Below, in pieces: positions 49,941 through 58,791 of a stretch of DNA of 64,000 bases (its first letter is position 1; each line of letters opens with the position of its first letter). Made by a program: the position numbers and the translations under genes. The notes under the pieces are model-generated. The model searched no databases and had not been told where the DNA came from. It saw only the letters and a list, made by a program, of their open reading frames with translations. The stretch covers positions 1 through 64,000 of the forward strand of contig CAKRDD010000017.1 in assembly GCA_934309345.1 (NCBI GenBank). Reading direction: 5' to 3'. This stretch comes from an uncultured Mediterraneibacter sp. Lineage in GTDB: Bacteria > Bacillota > Clostridia > Lachnospirales > Lachnospiraceae.

Positions 49941-51077
49941 ATGGAATGCATGATATTTTTAGCAGAAGGATGTAATTTTAAATGCACATACTGCTATGAA
50001 GGACATAATAAGGCATCAGGAGTGATGAATTCAGATACTATGCAGCAAGTATTGAAGTTCATGGTAGAAAATAGTGAGGAAGATGAAAAGATGCATATTG
50101 TGTTTCTGGGCGGAGAACCGTTGCTTAATAAAAAGGTTTTCTTGTATGCTATAGAAAAAATAAATACCGATTATAGGAAGAAACGAAAGCAGTTTGTTTT
50201 TGAGATGACGACTAATGGAGTATTTTTAGATGATAAGATTATTGAAATAGTTAGAAAAGAACAAATCAATTTATCACTTAGTATAGATGGGACCAAAAGA
50301 ACACACGATTTAAATCGTAAATCAAAGGGAGGTGAAGACTACTATGAATTGATTGTTAACTGGATTAAAACGATGGTGAAAGATAAGATTCCTTTCAATG
50401 TACGAATGACGGTTTCAAGCAATAATGTTTTTGATATGTATAATAACGTATGTTACTTTTTGAATCTGGGGGTGAATCGGGTATATATTTCATATGATTA
50501 TTTTGCGAACTGGACAGAAGACTGTTTGGCAGAACTAGAAGTTCAGATGTCTTTACTAGATCGGCTTTACATAGATGAATTTGCATATACAGAAAATAGA
50601 ATACTTAATTTATATGATTTTAAATACACTACTTTTCTATCAAAAAGGCCAGCAGTGTTTTGCTCGGCCGGGACTATAGGTCATTATATTGTTAATACAT
50701 GTGGCGAGATCTACCCATGCAGTTATGTTGCGAATGCAGAGGAGTGGAAAATCGGTGATGTTTGGACTGGAATAAAAGAAGATATATTTAAAAGAAATGT
50801 CAGGAAACATGTTAATAAAGTTCAAGAGTGTCAAAAATGTGAAATGAAATTTTCTTGTTTGGCAACGAGATGCGGCTTTCTTAATTATAAAACTACAGGT
50901 ACATTGAACGCCCCCAAGGATACTACCTGTAAATTAGAAAAGATTCTTTACAAGCATAATTTATTTGTATTATCAGAATTATATAAGGCTCACTGTCCAA
51001 GGCTACTGCAGTATGTTGGCGTTGCCAAAACATATAAATTGGAGCCTAATGATTGTGTGAAGTATATGTTTGAATGA
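49941..51077 (+). CDS. Radical SAM/SPASM peptide maturase A1
   Basis: 378 residues from the ATG at 49941 (AGGAG eight bases upstream). CNFKCTYC at residues 11-18 binds the SAM 4Fe-4S cluster; FLGGEPLL near residue 61 is the GGEP motif. Cys-rich C-terminal motifs (CSAG near 245; CQKC, CLATRC and a later Cys between about 295 and 335) are a SPASM domain for auxiliary clusters. It shares motif order and LSIDGTKRTHDLNRK with B1 at 57628, its apparent paralogue. It should modify the precursor at 49699. Confidence 0.9.
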   Translation: MECMIFLAEGCNFKCTYCYEGHNKASGVMNSDTMQQVLKFMVENSEEDEKMHIVFLGGEPLLNKKVFLYAIEKINTDYRKKRKQFVFEMTTNGVFLDDKIIEIVRKEQINLSLSIDGTKRTHDLNRKSKGGEDYYELIVNWIKTMVKDKIPFNVRMTVSSNNVFDMYNNVCYFLNLGVNRVYISYDYFANWTEDCLAELEVQMSLLDRLYIDEFAYTENRILNLYDFKYTTFLSKRPAVFCSAGTIGHYIVNTCGEIYPCSYVANAEEWKIGDVWTGIKEDIFKRNVRKHVNKVQECQKCEMKFSCLATRCGFLNYKTTGTLNAPKDTTCKLEKILYKHNLFVLSELYKAHCPRLLQYVGVAKTYKLEPNDCVKYMFE

Positions 51078-51085
51078 GGTGAACT

Positions 51086-52129
51086 ATGTATACTATTACG
51101 TTAGAAGTTAATCAAGTATGCAATTTAAAATGTAACTACTGTTATTTGGGACAGAAAAACGGAACTGTTATGGAATATGAGACTGCAATAGAGGCTATAG
51201 ATATAGCCTTTATTAATGTAAAAAAGCATCAGGATGCAAAGATATGGGTTGACTTCGTGGGAGGAGAGGCACTACTCAATCTTGAGCTTGTAAAAAGAAT
51301 ACAAGAGTGGACGCACAAAAAAGCATTGGAAAATAAAATTATTGTCATTTATTCAATTACTACAAATGGAAGTATTATGGATGCAGAAATATTAAAATGG
51401 TTAGTAAAAAATAAAATTCGGATTAAGCTGAGCATTGACGGAGAACAGGCGGTACACGATAAAAACAGAATATATATAGATGGCAAAGGCAGCTATGAAA
51501 AGATAATTTTTAATTTGCCTTATTTTAAAGAATATGAACGCCAAACGGGATTATTAATACAAGCAGCACATGTTATTACACATAATAATTATAAAAACAT
51601 ACTTTCGTCGGTGCAGCACTTGGCAGATAAATTACAAATGAAAATCATTGACTCATCAATAGATATGTGCTTTAAGTGGAAACGTAAACAATTGGATTAC
51701 ATTGGATCTGAGTGGAAAAAAGTATTAGGATACTGTATGCAACGTCGTGATGAAGGAATACCTTTTATGTGGGGAATTGAATATGATTTACAACAATATA
51801 AAGAAAATCGTGGTTCATGCGTTACCTGTGGAGTAGGGCTTACTCGTATATATGTTAAGGTAGATGGCTCAATATACGGATGTGCTGCAAATTTGTCACA
51901 CTCCGGTTATATAGGGAACGTTAAGAACGGATTTATCTTAGAACGGATTAAGCCATATAAGAGATGTGCGCCAAGTGAAGTATGTATGAGCTGCAATTTA
52001 GTAAGAAGGTGTCAAACTAAAGCTTGCATTTCTAATCAAATTAGTTTTAGTGGTGAGCCTGGAATTCCGAATCCAACAATGTGCTATATAGAAAAGATTA
52101 AGCAAGAATTATTTGAGAAGTACATGTAA
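51086..52129 (+). CDS. Radical SAM/SPASM peptide maturase A2
   Basis: 347 residues. CNLKCNYC at residues 12-19, VGGEALL near residue 56 (the GGEP motif with Ala for Pro), and a SPASM region with CVTCGVG, GCAAN and CMSCNLVRRCQTKAC. It starts eight bases after A1. Its N-terminus MYTITLEVNQVCNLKCNYCY is closest to B2 at 61466. Two non-identical enzymes for one precursor suggest two chemical steps or a heterodimer. Confidence 0.88.
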   Translation: MYTITLEVNQVCNLKCNYCYLGQKNGTVMEYETAIEAIDIAFINVKKHQDAKIWVDFVGGEALLNLELVKRIQEWTHKKALENKIIVIYSITTNGSIMDAEILKWLVKNKIRIKLSIDGEQAVHDKNRIYIDGKGSYEKIIFNLPYFKEYERQTGLLIQAAHVITHNNYKNILSSVQHLADKLQMKIIDSSIDMCFKWKRKQLDYIGSEWKKVLGYCMQRRDEGIPFMWGIEYDLQQYKENRGSCVTCGVGLTRIYVKVDGSIYGCAANLSHSGYIGNVKNGFILERIKPYKRCAPSEVCMSCNLVRRCQTKACISNQISFSGEPGIPNPTMCYIEKIKQELFEKYM

Positions 52130-52236
52130 TAATAAAAAAGTACCGATAGAAGGGTGGAAATACTTGTATTATGAGTAAGAAACGGGTAATATAAAAAAGA
52201 ATACAATATAAATGAGTAAAAAAGATTTTGACAGTA

Positions 52237-52245
52237 TGTTATAAT
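52237..52245 (+). promoter_or_regulatory. Extended -10 promoter before the XRE gene
   Basis: TG-T-TATAAT, 19 bases before the XRE start codon; no good -35. Confidence 0.5.
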
Positions 52246-52263
52246 ATCTTGAAGGACTAATAT

Positions 52264-52590
52264 ATGAACAATATATGTCAAATGAGGAAAGAAAATGGTA
52301 TATCGCAAATACAATTAGCTTCCCTTTTGGGAACTAGCCAACAAACTATCAGCAGAATAGAAAAAGCAGTTCCCGAAAAAATACCGGTGAGCTTTTTAAT
52401 CAAGATAGCTGAGATATTTAAAGTTTCCATAGGAAAAATAATTGGAGAAAATGTCACTTGATTTTATGAAAACCAACAGGATGAATTATGGAAAATATAT
52501 AGTCAACTTGATGGAATAAACAAAGAAACCTTATTTGTGATAGGAAGGCGTTTGTGTGAAACCCAAGAAGAAAATGGTAGTAGCAGGTGA
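52264..52590 (+). pseudogene. XRE-family HTH regulator interrupted by an in-frame TGA
   Basis: The first 65 codons (52264-52461) encode a complete XRE helix-turn-helix (ISQIQLASLLGTSQQTISRIE) and could work alone. After the TGA at 52459-52461 the same frame stays open for 42 codons (FYENQQDELWKIYSQLDG...LFVIGRRLCE) and ends at 52590, three bases before the next regulator. This suggests a 108-codon ancestral gene with a nonsense change, or a short regulator with a vestigial tail. GAAGGA precedes the ATG. Confidence 0.6.
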
Positions 52591-52593
52591 AAT

Positions 52594-53307
52594 ATGGTTA
52601 TAAAAATTGCGATTTGTGATGATGAGTGCACATTTTTAGATAGAATAGAGGAAATGCTTCGAGTCTACGAAAAGAGAGAAAATCAATGTTTTATGATTAA
52701 AAGATACACAAAACCACTACAGTTGATGGATTCTCTAAAAGAAGATTTTCAAGTTTTTTTTCTGGACATGCAGATGCCTAATATGGACGGGTTTGAATTG
52801 GCAAATATTATTCGTAAGAATGATAAGAAATCATCTATAATATTTGTCACTTCTTATAGAAAATATGTATATGATTGTTTTAAATACGATGTATCAAATT
52901 ACATATTAAAACCCATCTCTCAGGCTCAAGTTGATTTTGAGATGAACCGGATAATTAGAAAAATCAATTTAGGTGAACTGCCATATTTGTCGGTCAAAAA
53001 TGAGAGAGGTCATTTAAAGCTATTTCTGTCGGAGATAATGTATATTGAGACTTATAATAGAAATGTATTGTTTCATTGCGTAAATAACCAACAGGAAATT
53101 GGACATTTTAAAATGCAGGATTTAGAAGAACGCTTAAATGAATATTCATTTGTTCGGAGCCATAACAGTACAATTGTCAATGTAGATTATATACAGAGCG
53201 TTAGAGAGCTGACAATAATGCTCATAACAGGAGAAAAATTATATCTATCGAAATCTAGAAAGAGAGATGTAATTAGAAAGATGGCGGATCGTGTTGGGAA
53301 TGTTTAG
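52594..53307 (+). CDS. LytTR-family response regulator
   Basis: 237 residues. Receiver with D9-D10, phosphoacceptor D58 in FFLDMQMP, TSYRK near residue 88 and K-P near 111; LytTR output domain in the C-terminal half (IMYIETYNRNVLFHCV, FVRSHNSTIVNVDYI). CAGGTGA before the ATG comes from the end of the preceding frame. It overlaps the kinase gene. With the kinase it forms an AgrAC-like pair located between the two RiPP systems. Confidence 0.9.
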   Translation: MVIKIAICDDECTFLDRIEEMLRVYEKRENQCFMIKRYTKPLQLMDSLKEDFQVFFLDMQMPNMDGFELANIIRKNDKKSSIIFVTSYRKYVYDCFKYDVSNYILKPISQAQVDFEMNRIIRKINLGELPYLSVKNERGHLKLFLSEIMYIETYNRNVLFHCVNNQQEIGHFKMQDLEERLNEYSFVRSHNSTIVNVDYIQSVRELTIMLITGEKLYLSKSRKRDVIRKMADRVGNV

Positions 53308-54637
53308 TATAAGTACACTTCTTTTTATTAACTATCTATGTGCCTTTTTGGACATTATTTTGATTGTATATGTAATGGGGAGCCGAGATGAAGGTACCAA
53401 AAAGTGGTGGAAACAAAGTATATCACTATTGTATGTGGTAGGTTGTGTATTAATAAGGGTAATGGAAATATCTATTAATTTACATATCGTATATGTGAAT
53501 ATTTCCATTTTGTTAATGATAATGTTTTTAGGAAAATCTATTTGGAAATACTCATTAAAATATAGTTTTATTATGGGATGTGTCTTCCTGTCTTTTAAGG
53601 CCTTATCCTTAGTGTTTGCTAACACATTACTATATATTCAACATAGATCAGAATTATATTTACTGCCTGAGAAGTATCAAGTTTTAAGGTTGCTTTTTTC
53701 AGAGTTTCTGGTTGTTGTTGCTATGCTTGCATGTATCAAACTTATCAATAAAATACCATTGAAAATTTCAGGATTAAATTTTATAACAATAATTATTCCG
53801 AATATTATTAATATGTTGATGATGATACTATTAGGTGATAAGATATATGCAAATACTTATATGTTTATTAATATTGAAGCTGTATTAACGGTGTTAATGG
53901 CTGGATTTGTATTAATGGCTGGAAGCATATGCAATATTGCAGTTTTAGAATATTATCTTAATGTAAAGCTAATTGAAAATGAAAAGAAATTGCAGATAAG
54001 TGAGATGAGTCTGCAATATGATTATTATAAAAAGTTAGAAAAAGATATGGAAGGGTTACGTAGGCTTTCTCATGATTTTAGAAATCATCTTGAAATTCTG
54101 AAAGCAGAAAATGCAAGTAATTCCAAAGTGGATTATGCCGAGAGCATCGAAAAAGCATTGGATCAGTATGAAAGTTATTATCACACGGGGAATACGTTTG
54201 TTGATAATATTTTACATAGAAAGAAACTTGACGCAATAGAACAAAATACGGAATTTATAGTTTTAGCAGATATGAAACCATTTATAAATGTTAAAAATAA
54301 GGATTTGTGTATTATAATTTTTAATGCAATTGATAATGCTTTAAGAGAGTGTAGACTCAAGAATCAAGAAGAAATAGAGACGGAAAGTATCATTCGGCTT
54401 AAAGCGGGTCAGTTTAGAGGTTTTCTTTCCATTGTATGTGAAAACAGTATTCGGAACAGTCAGATTGCAAATGTTCAAATGCTGGAGAATGGTGAGTTAG
54501 AAACAACGAAGAAAGATAACAAAAATCATGGATATGGATTAAAGAATATTGAAAGTGTAGTACAAAAATACGGCGGTGAGCTAATTTTCAATGTTAGAGA
54601 TGGAATGTTTTGCTTATCAGTAATTATACCGGTATAA
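53291..54637 (+). CDS. GHKL-family sensor histidine kinase (AgrC-like)
   Basis: 448 residues starting at GTG 53291 or ATG 53300. About six membrane segments fill residues 1-220. The phosphoacceptor region is RLSHDFRNHLEIL near residue 258, and the ATPase domain has NAIDNALREC near residue 346 and GYGLKNIESV near residue 418. Such kinases sense secreted peptides. No agrB/agrD-like genes are adjacent; the ligand might be a RiPP product of this island. A terminator follows at once. Confidence 0.9.
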   Translation: MLGMFSISTLLFINYLCAFLDIILIVYVMGSRDEGTKKWWKQSISLLYVVGCVLIRVMEISINLHIVYVNISILLMIMFLGKSIWKYSLKYSFIMGCVFLSFKALSLVFANTLLYIQHRSELYLLPEKYQVLRLLFSEFLVVVAMLACIKLINKIPLKISGLNFITIIIPNIINMLMMILLGDKIYANTYMFINIEAVLTVLMAGFVLMAGSICNIAVLEYYLNVKLIENEKKLQISEMSLQYDYYKKLEKDMEGLRRLSHDFRNHLEILKAENASNSKVDYAESIEKALDQYESYYHTGNTFVDNILHRKKLDAIEQNTEFIVLADMKPFINVKNKDLCIIIFNAIDNALRECRLKNQEEIETESIIRLKAGQFRGFLSIVCENSIRNSQIANVQMLENGELETTKKDNKNHGYGLKNIESVVQKYGGELIFNVRDGMFCLSVIIPV

Positions 54638-54674
54638 AAGGGAGAAAAGGCGTTTGGGTCTTTTCTCTTTTTCT
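54637..54674 (+). terminator. Intrinsic terminator after the kinase gene
   Basis: AAAGGGAGAAAAG pairs with CTTTTCTCTTTTT over about 13 positions with two G-T pairs, followed by more T. Confidence 0.75.
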
Positions 54675-54740
54675 ATTCAGAAATAAAAAAAGGCAAATTA
54701 CACACATTCTATTTATAAAAATAGGGCGTAACTGAGCCCC

Positions 54741-56028
54741 CTATGCAAAGATAAATTCAGGGCATCCTGAAAAAGTTTTTCTTATTGCGTCATATGCGTT
54801 ATGCCCCTGCTTATGGGCAGTACCGACATAAGACATGATTTTTAGATAATCTCTGGCTCCGTCTTTACTTCTGAAGCAGCCGGATACCTTCGTTTTGACC
54901 TTTATCATCCTGATATCACGTTCTGCCTGATTGTTATTGAACGGAACCTTGAAGTTATGGATAAAAAGGCAGACTGGTGCCTTGTATTTTTCAAGGCGTT
55001 CTACCAAGGCAAGAATCTTTCCTTTTTTCTTCCGGCCACGTTTTTTCTCCGTGGCAACCGGAAGAGGATTCTTTTCCCTGGCTTGTTTGATAAGTTTATC
55101 GTATTGCTTATCAAACTTATGATGGTGATAATAGCTGAGAGACTCTTTTCCTGCCTCAACCGCTTTATCTTTGACCTTCTTCATCGCTAACAGAAGGTCT
55201 ATAAATGCAGCTGCCCATTTCTGTTCGGGATAGTTCTCTGTAAGCCCTGTCAATTCCCGTAACAAATGAGCGCAACAAACAGCATGCCGGCAATCCTTGT
55301 AATTCCAATAGGATGTCCAGCAGTCATGCATGGCAATCCCGTGAAAGGATGGCAGAACACCATACTGCTCCATGCCAAGATGCCCTCTTTTAGGGCTGAT
55401 ATCAAGATAGGTGAATTCACTATTTGATGCATCATGAACCCACCAGAGTTTCTTATCCACACGGGTTCCTGTTACATCGAAATGTCCAAGACCCGATTCG
55501 GTAATCTTTTGCTTTATTCTGGTTTCCGTTTCTGATACAGCATCTGCGCAGCGTTTTACCATGTTGCTTATGGTGCCGGTAGCGATCGGGATATTGAACA
55601 CACCAGAGAGAATCTCATGGGTTCTTTTTACGCTGACTGCTCCGACTGTATTTAAAGCCACAGATAATGCCTGCAGATTTTCGCCATACTGCACAGGCAG
55701 ATGGCATGTGTTTCACAATCTCATCCGGATCAGAAATGACAGCCAGATGTGTTCCTTGATGTCCGTCCTGCCCGCCAACCTTCTTTCCGGAAGATTTGCG
55801 TAAACTTTTTGGCGCAGGCTTTTTGAACCCGTCACTTGATGGTGGTTTGGAACTGTTTTTGGAGTTTTTATTGAGTCGTTCTTTCAGTTCCTGGATGGTC
55901 TGATTAAGTTGGGCAATGAGAGCTGTCTGTGCATCAAATGATTGCTGCAGAGAATTTAAAGCCATTGTCAAGGAATTGACCTGCATAAGCAGTTGTTTAA
56001 TCAATTCGTCCTTTGTCAAACAGACCAC
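54741..56028 (-). pseudogene. IS66-family transposase with internal deletion
   Basis: Two minus-strand frames together resemble one IS66 TnpC. The N-terminal part (56028 downwards) has the coiled-coil LIAQLNQTIQELKERLNK and SKNSSKPPSSDGFKK; the C-terminal part (to 54741) begins QYGENLQALSVALNTVGAVS and has the DDE core (HFDVTGTRVD, HDCWTSYW, NNNQAERDIRMIKVK). The zinc-finger region expected between them is missing, and the frame changes at about 55688-55694. The product should be inactive. Terminal inverted repeats and the IS66 accessory ORFs were not found. Confidence 0.85.
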
Positions 56029-56598
56029 CTTCTTTCTCTAAAATCTGATAACACTATTTTAGCGCAAAGTCAGTAAAAAAGCGAATTGCTCGGATTGAAC
56101 TATCGGTTAAAATGACTGTGGATAAAGCTGTAATTTCAAGGTGCAGGTGTTGCTAAATCTATTCAAAATTCGATAAAAATCGGATTTTGAAATACAAAAA
56201 TGATGAATTAAAATCAGTAATCCACAAAGATGGAAATAGCTGCTTCACAATCGGTTAGTTATCCACCGACAGGAAGCAAATGAAGTGAAAACAGATTTTT
56301 TATTTTCTCTGTTTTTCACAAAAAATCACATGGACTCTATCAGGGGTTCTGAATAGTTACAATAGGGCAAAGTTTGGAATAAAAAAAGGATGGATGAAAA
56401 ATGTTAATTGAGTGAATATACCAGTTCAATAGTGCATGCACTATTGCACCGGAATATCCAACTGAGCTCAAAACATGAACTACATAGTGAATTAAGTCTG
56501 GAAGATATCATCTTTCATTGATTGCCTTACACTCTCCCTCCCCTACTCATTAATAAATATATGTGCTATACCTAAAAGCACAAGGAATGGAGTGTATT
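56029..56598. other. Intergenic region with DnaA-box-like sites and palindromes
   Basis: 570 bases without a gene. TGTGGATAA (56117-56125), TAATCCACA (56218-56226) and TTATCCACC (56259-56267) resemble DnaA boxes. TTCAAAATTCGAT/ATCGGATTTTGAA (56162-56191) and the perfect 20-bp palindrome CAATAGTGCATGCACTATTG (56427-56446) are the other structures. The last lies upstream of the phospholipase gene and could be its operator. Confidence 0.5.
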
Positions 56599-57443
56599 AT
56601 GAAAAAACAAACTAAATTATGTACGTATGTTTTATGTCTGGCTATTTTAATAATGGCTACGCCGGTATTAAATGCCAGAGCAGAACAGGGAACACCAATT
56701 AAAGTAAATGAAATTGCAAACGGCTCAGATAGTATCTATGGTTCGGGAGCACCACTTGAACATAGTAATAATCCAGATGCAAGATTTCAGTCGGGAGGCA
56801 TTGATCACACCCATCAGTATATTGTAGCAAATGTTCTCTCCATATTAAATAATGATAAGGGAAATGGTATTTTCAATGATGAGTTAAATGCCGGCATTCT
56901 TATGGAAGCGACAGATTGGCCGGATAAGCTAGGAAATGAAACAGATTATGGAACCTTTTCAGGTCACTTTTATGATCCGGATACAGGGAAAAATTGGCTC
57001 GGCCAATCTTCACCAATGGCACAAACTAGGGCAGAATCCTATTATCAAAATGCTGTCACTTTATATAAATTAGGCGATGTGAGTGCTGCCATGGATTTTT
57101 TAGGAAAAGGGACACATTATGTTTCAGACATGAATGAGCCTCATCAAGCTTCTAATTTAACAGCAATTAATAGTAATCATACAGAGTTTGAAAATTTGTA
57201 GATGAAACACGTACTTCATATAAAATAAAAGGTAATACATTAAGCAGTCAACTATACGATACTGCAGCCAAAAGTGAAATAGATGACTTATCATATTCTG
57301 CGGCTAAGTATGCAAAAGCATTATCTGAAGAGGCACAAAACAAAAGCACATATTTAAGTGCAGCGGATAAGTCTGTACAGCACGCCATTCAATCTGTTAC
57401 ACAATATATTTATAAATTTGGAAATGAGGTAGGAATTTATTAA
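56599..57443 (+). pseudogene. Zinc-dependent phospholipase C (alpha-toxin type), frameshifted
   Basis: A signal peptide (MKKQTKLCTYVLCLAILIMA, ending near NARA) is followed by the zinc phospholipase C fold with GTHYVSDMNEPHQASN, the HYxxD...PxH signature. The frame stops at 57199-57201, but the next frame continues directly with VDETRTSYKIKGN and ends at 57443, completing the domain. Loss of one T in the AATTTG run near 57196 explains it. No C-terminal lipid-binding PLAT domain is present, so even the intact gene is the short form. Confidence 0.85.
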
Positions 57444-57453
57444 AAAACTTGGA

Positions 57454-57495
57454 AAAAGCTATTGGTATTAAATTATTGATACCAATAGCTTTTGG
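57454..57495 (+). terminator. Intrinsic terminator after the phospholipase gene
   Basis: AAAAGCTATTGGTAT (57454-57468) pairs with ATACCAATAGCTTTT (57479-57493). Confidence 0.85.
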
Positions 57496-57627
57496 TGTTA
57501 TTTGGTAAGGATAATCTATCCATTCAATGAAATGGTCAAGTTAAGCAAAAAATGTAGGAAATTGTAAGTTGCTAAGATAAAATTAAAAAAATATATAGTG
57601 CTGCATGGTGCTGGAAAAGAGGTCGAT

Positions 57628-58791
57628 ATGTATAATTTTACGTTGTATATGACAACTGCCTGTAACTTTGAATGCAAGTATTGCTATGAGGATTACAAAG
57701 AGCAGAATCATTTGAATGAAGAGAGTTTAGTACAAACATTAGAATTTATTATGAATTATGGTGATAAGGGAAAAATTCTTTTAGATTTTCTGGGAGGAGA
57801 GCCTTTATTAAAAAAAGATTTAATTAAGCAGGCCGTGAGCTATGTAAAACAAGAATATCCAGACCGAATAGTAAAATATTATATTACTACAAACTGTTCT
57901 CTTATGGATGATGAATTTATTTCATTTATGAAAGAGAATGCGTTTACAGTTCGTTTAAGTTTTGACGGTAATAAACAAACACATGATCTTAATCGTATTG
58001 CTAAAGATGGTATCTCTTGCTATGAGAGTATCGTAGATAATATTTACAAAGTAAAGAACAGCGGTCTACGATATTCCGTGCGAATGACCATTACTGAAAA
58101 TACAATTCCATTTATGTATGAAAACATATGTTTTCTCCACGAACAGGGGCTTAATAGTATCTGCATGATAATGGATGTAAACTTAGAGTTATCCGAAAGT
58201 CTTCTAGAAGTATTTAAAACGCAGATTTCAATGATTACGGAATATTATCTTAATGAATTTAATAATAATGCAAAGTTCGCTTTGGATCAGTTTGACGGGA
58301 AGTTCTTTAACATTTTATGTGATTTTGGAAATAAGTTTGCAATGTGCAACGCAGGAGTAGGAAATTTTAAGATTATGCCGGACGGTAGCATATACCCGTG
58401 TGGCTTTTTAACAAGTGATAAGCAATACAAAATTGGAGATATACATAAAGGCGTTGATATTAATCTTGCAAAACACATGGCAATGTCAAAATTTGATAAA
58501 AATGACACTAAATGTTTAGGATGTAATATCCGTGATTTTTGCCATGGAATGAAATGTGGATATATGAATTTTATTCGTACAAAAAAAATAAATAGACCTT
58601 CGGACGCCGAGTGTTTATGTGAACATGTTTTTTATGACGCAATAATAAAGATTTTCAATTATCTTTTGTTGCAGCCAGTACCTATTATAAGGCAAACGTT
58701 TGGAGAAATGATGGATTATATTGAAGCATCAAATCTTAAGTTAAGTGATTACGGTATGAAAGTATATGATAGGTTAGTTAATGAAAAATAA
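57628..58791 (+). CDS. Radical SAM/SPASM peptide maturase B1
   Basis: 387 residues from the ATG at 57628 (GAGGTC upstream). CNFECKYC at residues 12-19, FLGGEPLL near residue 55, and a SPASM region (CNAG near 245, CLGCNIRDFCHGMKC between about 290 and 312, later CLC). It matches A1 at 49941 in motif order and in the LSFDGNKQTHDLNR block, so both probably act on related precursors. The ABC transporter gene overlaps its end by 11 bases. Confidence 0.9.
   Translation: MYNFTLYMTTACNFECKYCYEDYKEQNHLNEESLVQTLEFIMNYGDKGKILLDFLGGEPLLKKDLIKQAVSYVKQEYPDRIVKYYITTNCSLMDDEFISFMKENAFTVRLSFDGNKQTHDLNRIAKDGISCYESIVDNIYKVKNSGLRYSVRMTITENTIPFMYENICFLHEQGLNSICMIMDVNLELSESLLEVFKTQISMITEYYLNEFNNNAKFALDQFDGKFFNILCDFGNKFAMCNAGVGNFKIMPDGSIYPCGFLTSDKQYKIGDIHKGVDINLAKHMAMSKFDKNDTKCLGCNIRDFCHGMKCGYMNFIRTKKINRPSDAECLCEHVFYDAIIKIFNYLLLQPVPIIRQTFGEMMDYIEASNLKLSDYGMKVYDRLVNEK

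Noticed and set aside
57560..57627. A precursor peptide gene directly before maturase B1
   Set aside because: Only an 11-codon frame was found, with no ribosome site; the precursor is more likely at 63940.
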